Positions 1 to 5,674 of a stretch of 9,392 bases of DNA are shown here, one piece after another. Below the pieces are notes generated by a model, which was not told the DNA's origin, did not search any database, and saw nothing but the letters and a program-made list of their open reading frames with translations. Both the position numbers and the translations under genes were made by a program. Numbering within the stretch: the first letter of the stretch is position 1; every line of letters begins with the position of its first letter. Location: the NCBI GenBank assembly GCA_026988195.1, contig JALSLS010000379.1, positions 1-9,392 of the forward strand. The letters are read 5' to 3'. Source of the DNA: Methylomonas sp. Its GTDB lineage: Bacteria > Pseudomonadota > Gammaproteobacteria > Methylococcales > Methylomonadaceae.

Positions 1-341
1 TGGCTGACCAGTCTCTTCTTTTTTATTATTTTGGATTCTTTTTGCAGCTCCCGAATGATCTTAAATAAACCTCCCCCGAGGCATAAACGCTCGCCTTTCT
101 CGTCCCTCGAAAACGGGGTATTAATAAATGCTGTTTTTTTACCCTTTTACGCCCCAAGGGATTTAAGTATTATAATTTAGCTATATGGCATTATCTTAAT
201 CGATAAAAGCATGGCCTTGGTAGGTACTCTAAGTTAACCCCCTTAAATTGAGCGCATCCTACTTATTTCCTTACCTTAATGGCAGTGATGCTCTCAGTGG
301 GTAAGTTCATTCTTTTAATGATTCCTTACCTCATTACTAAA
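1..341. other. Left-edge non-coding stretch with a GC-rich segment and a repeat copy
   Basis: No convincing gene is visible. Positions 60-120 are markedly more GC-rich than the surroundings. They are open in two directions: the plus frame from base 1 to a stop near 180, and a minus frame from about 146 to the window edge that has no ATG. Neither translation was recognised, and the simultaneous openness suggests a repeat or decayed mobile fragment rather than a gene. Positions 242-294 are an inverted copy of the repeat at 4346-4398. A weak imperfect hairpin at 301-329 lies just downstream of the last immunity gene but lacks a T-run on the transcribed side, so it is not called as a terminator. 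Confidence 0.4.
242..294 (-). repeat. Inverted copy of the element C core repeat
   Basis: The reverse complement of this stretch aligns without gaps to 4346-4398, with roughly 11-12 mismatches over 53 nt. Shared landmarks are AGAGC, TCACTG, CATTAAG and TAGGATG. The two copies are in opposite orientation and lie outside the left and right edges of the toxin/CNBD island. The second palindrome arm seen at 4388-4407 is degenerate here, so this is probably a decayed copy. Confidence 0.6.
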
Positions 342-701
342 TTACAAATCGGGCTCTGGGAAAAAAACCTCCAAAATCATTATACTCAATACGATTATAG
401 TAAGAACATTTAAGACCCACCCTTGTATAATAAAAAGGCGCCAAAACTTTTTATCCAGTGCCATAATTTCATTTTGCATTTTTACCGGTAGCCTTTTTCG
501 AAGACGTTTGTTAGAAATATAACCCGTGTAGTCAATTATTCGCATGGCTTTATGAACATAACTGTCTTCATCATGCACTTGTCCATAGACTATTTTATCC
601 ATAACTTTTAGATGGTATTTGCTGGTGTAAATATTCAAGGCTACATAAATGAATAGCGTGGCTATTAAACCAAAAACAACTAAATTATCAATTACTTCCA
701 T
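342..701 (-). CDS. Two-TM putative immunity protein, cassette 3
   Basis: This 119-aa protein is a paralogue of the two other small membrane proteins in the array. It has a hydrophobic N-terminal segment (about residues 5-25), then a conserved soluble core with SKYHLKVMDKIVYGQV, HKAMRIID and IMALDKKF, and a second hydrophobic segment (about 90-113). The charged core probably faces the cytoplasm. By position, immediately after a glycine-zipper toxin fragment, it is inferred to be the cognate membrane immunity protein; no named immunity family was recognised. A Shine-Dalgarno-like AAAGGG lies 8 nt before the ATG, inside the 3' end of the frame-restored toxin. It lacks the last LL of its paralogues and has W and L where they have R and P after DKKF. 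It is the last gene of the array. Confidence 0.75.
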   Translation of the reverse strand: MEVIDNLVVFGLIATLFIYVALNIYTSKYHLKVMDKIVYGQVHDEDSYVHKAMRIIDYTGYISNKRLRKRLPVKMQNEIMALDKKFWRLFIIQGWVLNVLTIIVLSIMILEVFFPEPDL

Positions 702-722
702 TGCGTTAACCCTTTACAGAAA

Positions 723-1208
723 TTAATGTTTCATAGAGTACTTCAGCTTTTTTTCTAACAGTCCACTAGCTTTATTACTTGCCAAATACCCACTAGCAGC
801 ACCCACCACAATGCCACACCAAAGTAGACTACTACCCACAGATGGCACTGCAAATATAAGGTTGCAGGATTTATAGGCAAGGAATGCACCTGCCATCCCA
901 CCTGCCACATTACCCGCGACCCGGCCTGTTTCCTTAAACCCGGTGCGCCCACATTGGTTATTATCAACATCCACTGTACAGGCTCGATGGATTCTGGCCG
1001 CACTTTGTCCCACATCAAGCACTATGCCAAGATGCCCCGCGCATTTTAAATTATTTGTAAGGTTTGTCACTTTTGTATAATTAGCTTCAAACTGAGGGAT
1101 TTTTTCTATGGGCAACCCGCCTTGTGCCTTCAGTTTGTGCAAAATACTTTTATTGCTTAAACCTAGGCAGTTGCGAATAAAATGATGAATAATACCTAGC
1201 TCTGCCAT
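723..1208 (-). CDS. Orphan toxin module, cassette 3: linker plus glycine-zipper domain, frameshifted tail
   Basis: This 161-aa product matches residues about 185-330 of the full-length toxin (2352-3398). It has the pre-toxin linker (LHKLKAQGG to HRACTVD) and the glycine-zipper hairpin (GRVAGNVAGG, then LLWCGIVVGAASGY). It lacks the N-terminal 180-residue domain and has no visible Shine-Dalgarno before its ATG, so it is probably a silent module. The reading frame as it stands ends KKLKYSMKH. However, the shifted frame encodes AEVLYETLISVKG with a stop at 706-708, matching the IYETLISL tail of the other two copies. The switch lies at a 7-A run (minus strand, 748-754) where 8 A would keep frame. 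The frame-restored stop lies exactly 4 nt before the immunity start, as in the other cassettes. It may be a mutation, phase-variable slippage or a sequencing error. Confidence 0.75.
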   Translation of the reverse strand: MAELGIIHHFIRNCLGLSNKSILHKLKAQGGLPIEKIPQFEANYTKVTNLTNNLKCAGHLGIVLDVGQSAARIHRACTVDVDNNQCGRTGFKETGRVAGNVAGGMAGAFLAYKSCNLIFAVPSVGSSLLWCGIVVGAASGYLASNKASGLLEKKLKYSMKH

Positions 1209-1267
1209 TGATTTTTGATTTAACCAGCATACCCCATCAGTGTTAGCTGACTGAGACTCTATTGCAG

Positions 1268-1642
1268 CTATAATAAAAAATCGGGTTTTTGGAAAAAAAT
1301 TTCCAAAATGAAGATGACGATCACAATGATTACCATCACAATCAAAACTCCAAATTGAACCATAAAAGGACGCCGAAATTTTTTATCCAGTGCCATGATT
1401 TCTTTTTGGGTTTTAATAGGTAGCCTTCCTCTTAGTCTTTGTTGAGTCATATAACCAATAGAATCAATAATTCGCATGGCTTTATGAATATAATTATCCT
1501 CATCATAAACTTGTCCATAAACTATTTTATCCATCACTTTGAGATGATATTTGCTCAAATAGGAATTTATGGCAGCATAAATTATAAGTGTGAGAATAGT
1601 AATTTCAAAAATGACAGAATCTAATGCCTCAAAAATACCCAT
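1268..1642 (-). CDS. Two-TM putative immunity protein, cassette 2
   Basis: This 124-aa membrane protein is paralogous to 1973-2347 and 342-701. TM segments are predicted at about residues 8-27 and 93-115, with a charged central core (SKYHLKVMDKIVYGQVYDED, IHKAMRIID, IMALDKKFRRPF). The core is nearly identical to cassette 1, while the second TM segment and its flanks differ. This fits TM-located specificity for a membrane-inserting toxin. The start lies 4 nt after the stop of the toxin fragment, with GGAG 10 nt upstream (1653-1656). Function is inferred from position and topology only. Confidence 0.8.
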   Translation of the reverse strand: MGIFEALDSVIFEITILTLIIYAAINSYLSKYHLKVMDKIVYGQVYDEDNYIHKAMRIIDSIGYMTQQRLRGRLPIKTQKEIMALDKKFRRPFMVQFGVLIVMVIIVIVIFILEIFFQKPDFLL

Positions 1643-1646
1643 AACT

Positions 1647-1928
1647 TTAATGCTCCAATGAAATTAAGGTTTCGTAAAGTATGCTTACTTTTTTTTCGCC
1701 CTTTGAACTGAGATAATTACTTGCCAAATACCCACACGAAGCAACTACGACAATACCGCACCAAAGTAAGTTGCTACCAGCTGAGGGTAATCCGAATAAC
1801 ATGTTACAAGTAGCATAAGCAGTACCCGCACCAGCAAATCCACCCGCCACATTACCCGCTACTCGGCCTGTTTCCTTAAACCCAGTACGTCCACATTGGT
1901 TGTTATCTGCTTTCAGTTTGTGTTTCAT
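1647..1928 (-). CDS. Orphan toxin module, cassette 2: pore domain only
   Basis: This 93-aa fragment carries the C-terminal glycine-zipper domain: DNNQCGRTGFKETG, the GxxxGxxxGxxxG zipper, LLWCGIVV and the YETLISLE tail. Against the full-length toxin, the short leader ending HKLKA is joined directly to DNNQC. It therefore lacks the equivalent of residues 210-262 (53 codons, 159 nt, 2616-2774 in the full copy) and everything N-terminal to HKLKA. No Shine-Dalgarno is seen before the ATG, so independent translation is doubtful and it may be a silent reservoir cassette. A Cys replaces Ser/Ala in the second hydrophobic segment (VVVASCGY). It is followed after 4 nt by its immunity gene. Confidence 0.7.
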   Translation of the reverse strand: MKHKLKADNNQCGRTGFKETGRVAGNVAGGFAGAGTAYATCNMLFGLPSAGSNLLWCGIVVVASCGYLASNYLSSKGEKKVSILYETLISLEH

Positions 1929-1972
1929 ACAAGCACAGATAGATTTATGCCAACTGAAAGTTTATATTGGTA

Positions 1973-2347
1973 CTAAAGTAAATACTCAGGTTTAGGGAGA
2001 TAAAATTCCATGATGGCCATGATGACCATAATTATCATCATCATAATCAATAATCCCCATAGAATCATAAAAGGGCGCCGAAACTTTTTATCTAGCGCCA
2101 TAATTTTATTTTGAATTTTAACTGGGAGTCTCTCTCGATTTCGTTTCCTAACAAAAAACCCTATACAATCAATGGTTCGCATGGCTTTATGAATATAATT
2201 GTCCTCATCATACACTTGTCCATAGATTATTTTATCCATCACTTTGAGATGATATTTACTGATGTACATATTTATAGCAACATAAATAATGAGTATGAGT
2301 ATTGTTATATAAAAAATGACAGTATGTAAGATCTCAATAAAACCCAT
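1973..2347 (-). CDS. Two-TM putative immunity protein, cassette 1 (partner of the full-length toxin)
   Basis: This 124-aa integral membrane protein has a hydrophobic N-terminal helix (about 8-27), a basic/charged central region (about 30-92) with SKYHLKVMDKIIYGQVYDED, HKAMR and IMALDKKFRRPF, and a very hydrophobic Met/Ile-rich second helix (about 93-115). It ends LPKPEYLL. The ATG lies 4 nt past the toxin stop, with a strong GGAGGA 8 nt upstream inside the toxin's last codons, so translation is probably coupled. Two-TM immunity proteins are a common partner for pore-forming bacterial toxins such as ionophoric colicins. Here the immunity role is inferred from linkage, topology and the co-duplication of the pair. 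Confidence 0.8.
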   Translation of the reverse strand: MGFIEILHTVIFYITILILIIYVAINMYISKYHLKVMDKIIYGQVYDEDNYIHKAMRTIDCIGFFVRKRNRERLPVKIQNKIMALDKKFRRPFMILWGLLIMMMIIMVIMAIMEFYLPKPEYLL

Positions 2348-2351
2348 GACT

Positions 2352-3398
2352 TTATTCCTCCAAGGAAATTAAAGTTTCGTAAATAATTTCACCTTGTTTC
2401 ACACCTTCGGTACTAATGATATTACTTGCAATATACCCACTCGAAGCACCGACCACAATACCGCACCATAATAAACTAGTACCTGCTGATGGTAATCCGA
2501 ATATTACGTTACAAGTAGCATAGGCAATACTTGCACCAACAAGCCCCCCTGCCACATTACCTGCAACCCGGCCTGTTTCCTTAAACCCTGTACGTCCGCA
2601 TTGATTGTTATCTGCATCCACTGTACAGGCTCGATGGACTCTGGCGGCACTTTGTCCCACATCAAGCACTATGCCAAGATGCCCCGCGCGTTTTAAATTA
2701 TTTGTAAGGTTTGTCACTTTTGTATAATTAGCTTCAAACTGAGGGATTTTTTCTATGGGCAACCCGCCTTGTGCCTTCAGTTTGTGCAAAATACTTTGAC
2801 TGCTTAAACCTAAGCTTTTGCGAATGTTATGATGATCAATATCAGGCCCTGCTAATGATTTCCCTACCATGTTTTTTAGTGTTGACTTTAGATTATTGAA
2901 AAGGTGATTCCGGCGCACGAAAAAACGTGGATTGTTAAAGTGCCCCTGCTGATTGTATTGCTGTACATAAGTCTGTTCAATCTCTTTTAAAATGGAGGTT
3001 ACACTTTTTGCATGGTTTGAAAAATACCCTACTGATAATCCATAGGCCATTCCGCCATGCTGGGCTACATTGTCGAGCAATCCGTAATAACGACCAAGAG
3101 CCTCTCTTTTTTCTTGTGCTAAATGGTGACGTTTTTGCTCCATCCGCTTAACTGATGCCATCAGTTCTATTTCAAACATACTGCATTCACTCCCCTTGGG
3201 TGATGCGATGATGACAGCTTGGCCGGGTAAAACATAGCCCTGTTTAAGATGGCTGTTGAGCAGCTGAAAATAGCGAATGGTTTCTTGGCTGGATTGATCG
3301 TAAAGCTGGCTGATTAGCTGTTCGACAGATATTTTTCTTTTGGCTATATGGATAAAAGCATAGTCGATTGAGTTATTTATTTCAGTTGAATAGGCCAT
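2352..3398 (-). CDS. Glycine-zipper toxin-like protein (putative pore-forming polymorphic toxin)
   Basis: 348 aa. Residues about 20-68 have a LysM-like pattern (VEQL..., FQLLNSHL, VLPGQAVIIASP). Residues about 75-180 are charged and helical with HGGMAYGLSVGYF. Residues 185-262 form a linker that is duplicated in cassette 3. Residues 263-348 form the toxin-like domain: DNNQCGRTGFKETG, then a canonical glycine zipper at G276, G280, G284 and G288, a second hydrophobic segment (LLWCGIVVGASSGY) and the tail YETLISLEE. The two segments could insert as a membrane hairpin. No signal peptide is seen, so delivery by a secretion machine (for example type VI) is inferred; no VgrG, PAAR or Rhs gene is in the window. 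It heads a co-directional array with three immunity genes. A non-toxic membrane protein role cannot be excluded. Confidence 0.75.
   Translation of the reverse strand: MAYSTEINNSIDYAFIHIAKRKISVEQLISQLYDQSSQETIRYFQLLNSHLKQGYVLPGQAVIIASPKGSECSMFEIELMASVKRMEQKRHHLAQEKREALGRYYGLLDNVAQHGGMAYGLSVGYFSNHAKSVTSILKEIEQTYVQQYNQQGHFNNPRFFVRRNHLFNNLKSTLKNMVGKSLAGPDIDHHNIRKSLGLSSQSILHKLKAQGGLPIEKIPQFEANYTKVTNLTNNLKRAGHLGIVLDVGQSAARVHRACTVDADNNQCGRTGFKETGRVAGNVAGGLVGASIAYATCNVIFGLPSAGTSLLWCGIVVGASSGYIASNIISTEGVKQGEIIYETLISLEE
2356..2361 (-). promoter_or_regulatory. Ribosome binding site of immunity gene 1 inside the toxin 3' end
   Basis: GGAGGA on the minus strand spans the last codons of the toxin gene and lies 8 nt before the immunity ATG. 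It is the strongest Shine-Dalgarno in the array. It implies that immunity is translated at least as well as the toxin and is coupled to it. Confidence 0.7.
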
Positions 3399-3437
3399 AA
3401 AGCTTTACCTTCTTAGTAACAAAAATATAGTCTATTG

Positions 3438-3443
3438 ATTATA
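3438..3443 (-). promoter_or_regulatory. Candidate -10 box for the toxin/immunity array
   Basis: A perfect TATAAT on the minus strand lies 39 nt upstream of the toxin ATG in a very AT-rich tract. No good -35 hexamer is seen at 16-18 nt. A moderate Shine-Dalgarno (GAAGGT) precedes the toxin ATG. The call rests on one hexamer in AT-rich DNA. Confidence 0.35.
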
Positions 3444-3560
3444 TTGTATTTTTGTTAATTGAAATTAGGTGACCGTCACACTGCTTAAGTTTATGATTAC
3501 TTATACTTAGACAACCGGCAAAAAACAACCCAGTTACCTTATAAGAGTCATACACATTAA

Positions 3561-3716
3561 GGAACGCGCACGGAATAACTTGGGCAACTGACGCAGGAGT
3601 TTTGTTCGTATTCAAGGCGTATAAACAGGCGCATAGCCAGCTACGCAACTATTTATACAACGCAGAAGACGGACAAAAAGACAAGTTAGATGCTCAAGTT
3701 AATTCGTGCACGTTCC
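3561..3716 (-). repeat. MITE-like palindromic element A
   Basis: Terminal inverted repeats of 25 nt lie at 3561-3585 and 3692-3716, with 4 mismatches; they begin GGAACG and include TAACTTG. The interior shares, in reverse complement, a 21-nt core (3629-3649 against 4616-4636, 1 mismatch) and a TAACTTGTCTTTTTG stretch (3671-3690) with element B. No transposase is encoded, and small ORFs across it are by-products of the palindrome. It occupies most of the 3399-3751 gap. An adjacent stretch near 3486-3530 vaguely resembles the left arm of element C (ATACTTAG followed by CAAC). Confidence 0.7.
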
Positions 3717-3751
3717 GAAGTAAGTGCCATTCGTACCTGGTTCCACATATA

Positions 3752-4225
3752 TTACAAATGCTTATCAATATCATGTGCTTTCAATCCCCAAGCCATCAGG
3801 GTTTCCACCGTATGATTAGCATTATTTAAACGCCCTATAACAATTTCAAATAAATTCTTATAAAAAAGATACCCTTTTACTGGGTTATCATCAAGAAAGA
3901 CACTTAACACTTCCCCATTAAGCTCTAACAAAGTCACATCAGTGACAGCCATAACAGTTGCAATGCGAGGTAATAAAGTGTGCATACAACTTTCACCAAA
4001 AACAGCCCCCTCTTTTAGCTCGCCCACTCCTGGCTGAATACCTTTATCTCCACCCAAACCAACATGCCTTGTAACCCGCAACTCACCCGCTTCTACAAAG
4101 AAAAGTGTTTCTGCCAATTCCCCTTCTTTGACGACTATTTCATTTGCGCTGAATTTCTTGCGGTTCCAAGCAACCCCTTCTGCAAACTGTGGAGATTTAA
4201 TAATCTGTTTTAATATATCTTTCAA
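3752..4225 (-). CDS. Stand-alone cyclic nucleotide-binding domain protein
   Basis: This 157-aa protein has one CRP/cNMP-type beta-roll: FSANEIVVKEGELAETLFFVEAGELRV (residues about 25-52), a GELKEGAVFGES phosphate-binding-cassette start (about 88-99), then PRIATVMAVTDVTLLEL (about 106-122). The FGES motif and the Arg of PRIATV are the residues expected to contact cyclic nucleotide phosphate. A C-terminal helix follows, with no helix-turn-helix and no enzyme domain. A CRP-like transcription factor is therefore unlikely, and a cNMP-sensing adaptor is more probable. The start is TTG, supported by AAGGA 6 nt upstream; the nearby ATG is out of frame and closes quickly. The gene is isolated between repeat-filled gaps, and its target is unknown. 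Confidence 0.85.
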   Translation of the reverse strand: MKDILKQIIKSPQFAEGVAWNRKKFSANEIVVKEGELAETLFFVEAGELRVTRHVGLGGDKGIQPGVGELKEGAVFGESCMHTLLPRIATVMAVTDVTLLELNGEVLSVFLDDNPVKGYLFYKNLFEIVIGRLNNANHTVETLMAWGLKAHDIDKHL

Positions 4226-4266
4226 AACGCATCCTTATATCAATTCATTACAACGGCTTAATTACA

Positions 4267-4272
4267 ATTATA
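4267..4272 (-). promoter_or_regulatory. Candidate -10 box for the CNBD gene
   Basis: TATAAT on the minus strand lies 41 nt upstream of the TTG start, just outside the left arm of element C. No clear -35 is seen. If real, the repeat end would supply this gene's promoter. Confidence 0.3.
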
Positions 4273-4279
4273 CTTAGGC

Positions 4280-4450
4280 AACTCGCCATAAATAAACTAC
4301 CCATCATCCAGGAACGCTGGAGCGTTCAGCAATAAATTCCTACTTAGAGCGTCACTGTCATTAAGTTAAGATAACAGGTAGGATGTGCTTAAATTAATGG
4401 CAGTGACACAGAGCGTGGGAACTATTTTGGTGGTTTATTTATGGCGAATT
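4280..4450. repeat. Nested palindromic element C
   Basis: Outer arms at 4280-4303 and 4427-4450 are inverted repeats (24 nt, 3 mismatches, shared core CGCCATAAATAAA). Inside is a second inverted repeat, 4351-4370 with 4388-4407 (20 nt, 2 mismatches), around TAGGATG. A perfect small hairpin, GAACGCT-GG-AGCGTTC, lies at 4312-4327. The core 4346-4398 recurs inverted at 242-294. There is no coding capacity. It looks like a non-autonomous mobile repeat or a cruciform-forming intergenic element. Confidence 0.65.
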
Positions 4451-4547
4451 AACTTAATACAAAAAGCCTAGTACTCACTCACAAACACAGCATATCTTTT
4501 TTACCATTCCATTCCCTGTACTATTAAGCTTGCGGGTTGCATATTTA

Positions 4548-4707
4548 GGAACGTGCATGAAACAACTTACCGATTTCTAACTTGTCTTTTTGCTCCAGAT
4601 GGAATGATCTCATTCGTTGCGTAGCTTGCTATGCGCCTCATGAAATCATTCCACCTGAAACAAAAATCCTACGTTATAATTTCGGGAAGTTATTCCATAC
4701 ACGTTCC
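4548..4707 (+). repeat. MITE-like palindromic element B
   Basis: Terminal inverted repeats of 25 nt lie at 4548-4572 and 4683-4707 with 4 mismatches, of the same family as element A (GGAACGTG start). An inner inverted repeat, 4596-4613 with 4640-4657 (18 nt, 2 mismatches, core TGGAATGAT), encloses the GCGTAGC/GCTATGC core shared with element A in opposite orientation. Together with element C it explains most of the 4226-4774 gap. The remaining 4463-4540 and 4708-4774 show nothing recognisable. Confidence 0.7.
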
Positions 4708-4774
4708 TTAGTTCCGAAGGAAACTATAGTCTCACTTAAAATATACGAGACCAAAGCCCCACCTGCTTACTAAA

Positions 4775-5674
4775 CTAACCCCTATTTCCCTGCAACCCAC
4801 CGGTATGCAGTGCCAAAATTCTTTGCCCTGGTTTAAAATGTTTTTTCCGAATTAAATCATACAAGCCATACAGCATTTTCCCCGTATAAATATGTTCCAA
4901 CTCAATGGCATGTTGCTTTAAAAAAAACTCTATAAATAATAATAGCTCATTATTAGCCTTTGCAAACCCAGCAAAATGATAATCTAGCTGAATAACCCAA
5001 TTAGTTTTTTGCGTTGTTATCAAAGCACTCACATCTTGAACCAAAAACTCTCCCCCCTTTAATGCTGAGAACCCATAAAGATCATACTCTCCCTGGCTCG
5101 CTTCTACCAACCCCGCTAAAGTAGTGCCAGTCCCACAAGGCACACACAATACATCCATTTTTAAGTCTATTTCAGTTAATATCTCCGCCACCCCTTTTAA
5201 AGCTAATTTTGTTGCACCGCCTTCTGGCAACCAATATTCATTTTTCTTTAGCTCTGGTAAAGCATCGCAATCTTTATACTGTCTTAAAACCCTGTAATCA
5301 GCACGAGAAACAAACCTTAACTCCATTCCCCACTGCTGAAGATCCAACAAGGTAGGGTTCATTTTTTTGGGTTTTTCGCCTCTAATGTAGCCCACCGTTT
5401 TTAAATTTAATGTTTTACCCACATAAGCCAAAGCATGTAAATGGTTGGAATAGGCTCCTCCCATACTAATAATGGTATCAGACCCTTTTATTAATACATG
5501 ATTTAGAATGTACTTCAGTTTTCGCCACTTATTCCCCGAAATAACAGGGTGAATTAAATCATCTCGCTTAATCCATAGCTCAACTTCCGCCGCTTCTAAT
5601 ACAGGATCAAAAATTTGCGTTAAAACTGATTTATTAAAACTTTTTTCAAGCTCAAGTAGTTTTGGCTGCAACAT
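4775..5674 (-). CDS. ACC deaminase/D-cysteine desulfhydrase-family PLP enzyme
   Basis: This 299-aa fold-type II PLP enzyme belongs to the COG2515 family. Landmarks are IKRDDLIHPVISGNKWRKL with K49 as the expected PLP Schiff-base lysine, GGAYSNH (72-78) contacting substrate and cofactor, and CGTGTTLAGL (180-189) as the phosphate-binding loop. A YTGKMLYGLYDLI segment (263-275) and the C-terminal LHTGGLQGN are typical of the family. Length is close to the short bacterial members. The family includes ACC deaminase (ACC to 2-oxobutyrate and ammonia) and D-cysteine desulfhydrase; sequence reading cannot choose between them. The start overlaps the end of folP by 23 nt, and an AAGGA sits about 11 nt upstream, so it is probably co-transcribed with folP. 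The metabolic link to folate is not obvious. Confidence 0.85.
   Translation of the reverse strand: MLQPKLLELEKSFNKSVLTQIFDPVLEAAEVELWIKRDDLIHPVISGNKWRKLKYILNHVLIKGSDTIISMGGAYSNHLHALAYVGKTLNLKTVGYIRGEKPKKMNPTLLDLQQWGMELRFVSRADYRVLRQYKDCDALPELKKNEYWLPEGGATKLALKGVAEILTEIDLKMDVLCVPCGTGTTLAGLVEASQGEYDLYGFSALKGGEFLVQDVSALITTQKTNWVIQLDYHFAGFAKANNELLLFIEFFLKQHAIELEHIYTGKMLYGLYDLIRKKHFKPGQRILALHTGGLQGNRG

Noticed and set aside
301..329. GTAAG...CTTAC hairpin as terminator of the immunity array
   Set aside because: The stem is bulged and no U-tract follows in the direction of transcription.
755..1018. 87-aa minus-strand ORF inside toxin module 3
   Set aside because: It overlaps in another frame a region whose translation is clearly homologous to the full-length toxin; its own product has no recognisable pattern.
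1439..1624. Plus-strand ORF antisense to immunity 2, with a similar one at 2111-2329
   Set aside because: They resemble each other only because the immunity genes on the other strand are paralogues; no start signals and no distinct conservation.
342..3398. CRISPR-like interpretation of the repeated left block
   Set aside because: The repeats are gene-length coding paralogues, not short direct repeats with unique spacers.
3439..3829. Small ORFs on both strands between the toxin and CNBD genes
   Set aside because: They run across the palindromic element A and the tail of the CNBD gene and have no ribosome site or domain.
4730..4755. GTCTC...GAGAC inverted repeat as a terminator of the folP/PLP-enzyme unit
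   Set aside because: Only a 5-bp stem with a long loop and no T-run on the transcribed side.
4582..4773. 63-aa plus-strand ORF
   Set aside because: It lies within the inverted repeats of element B and is explained by the repeat.
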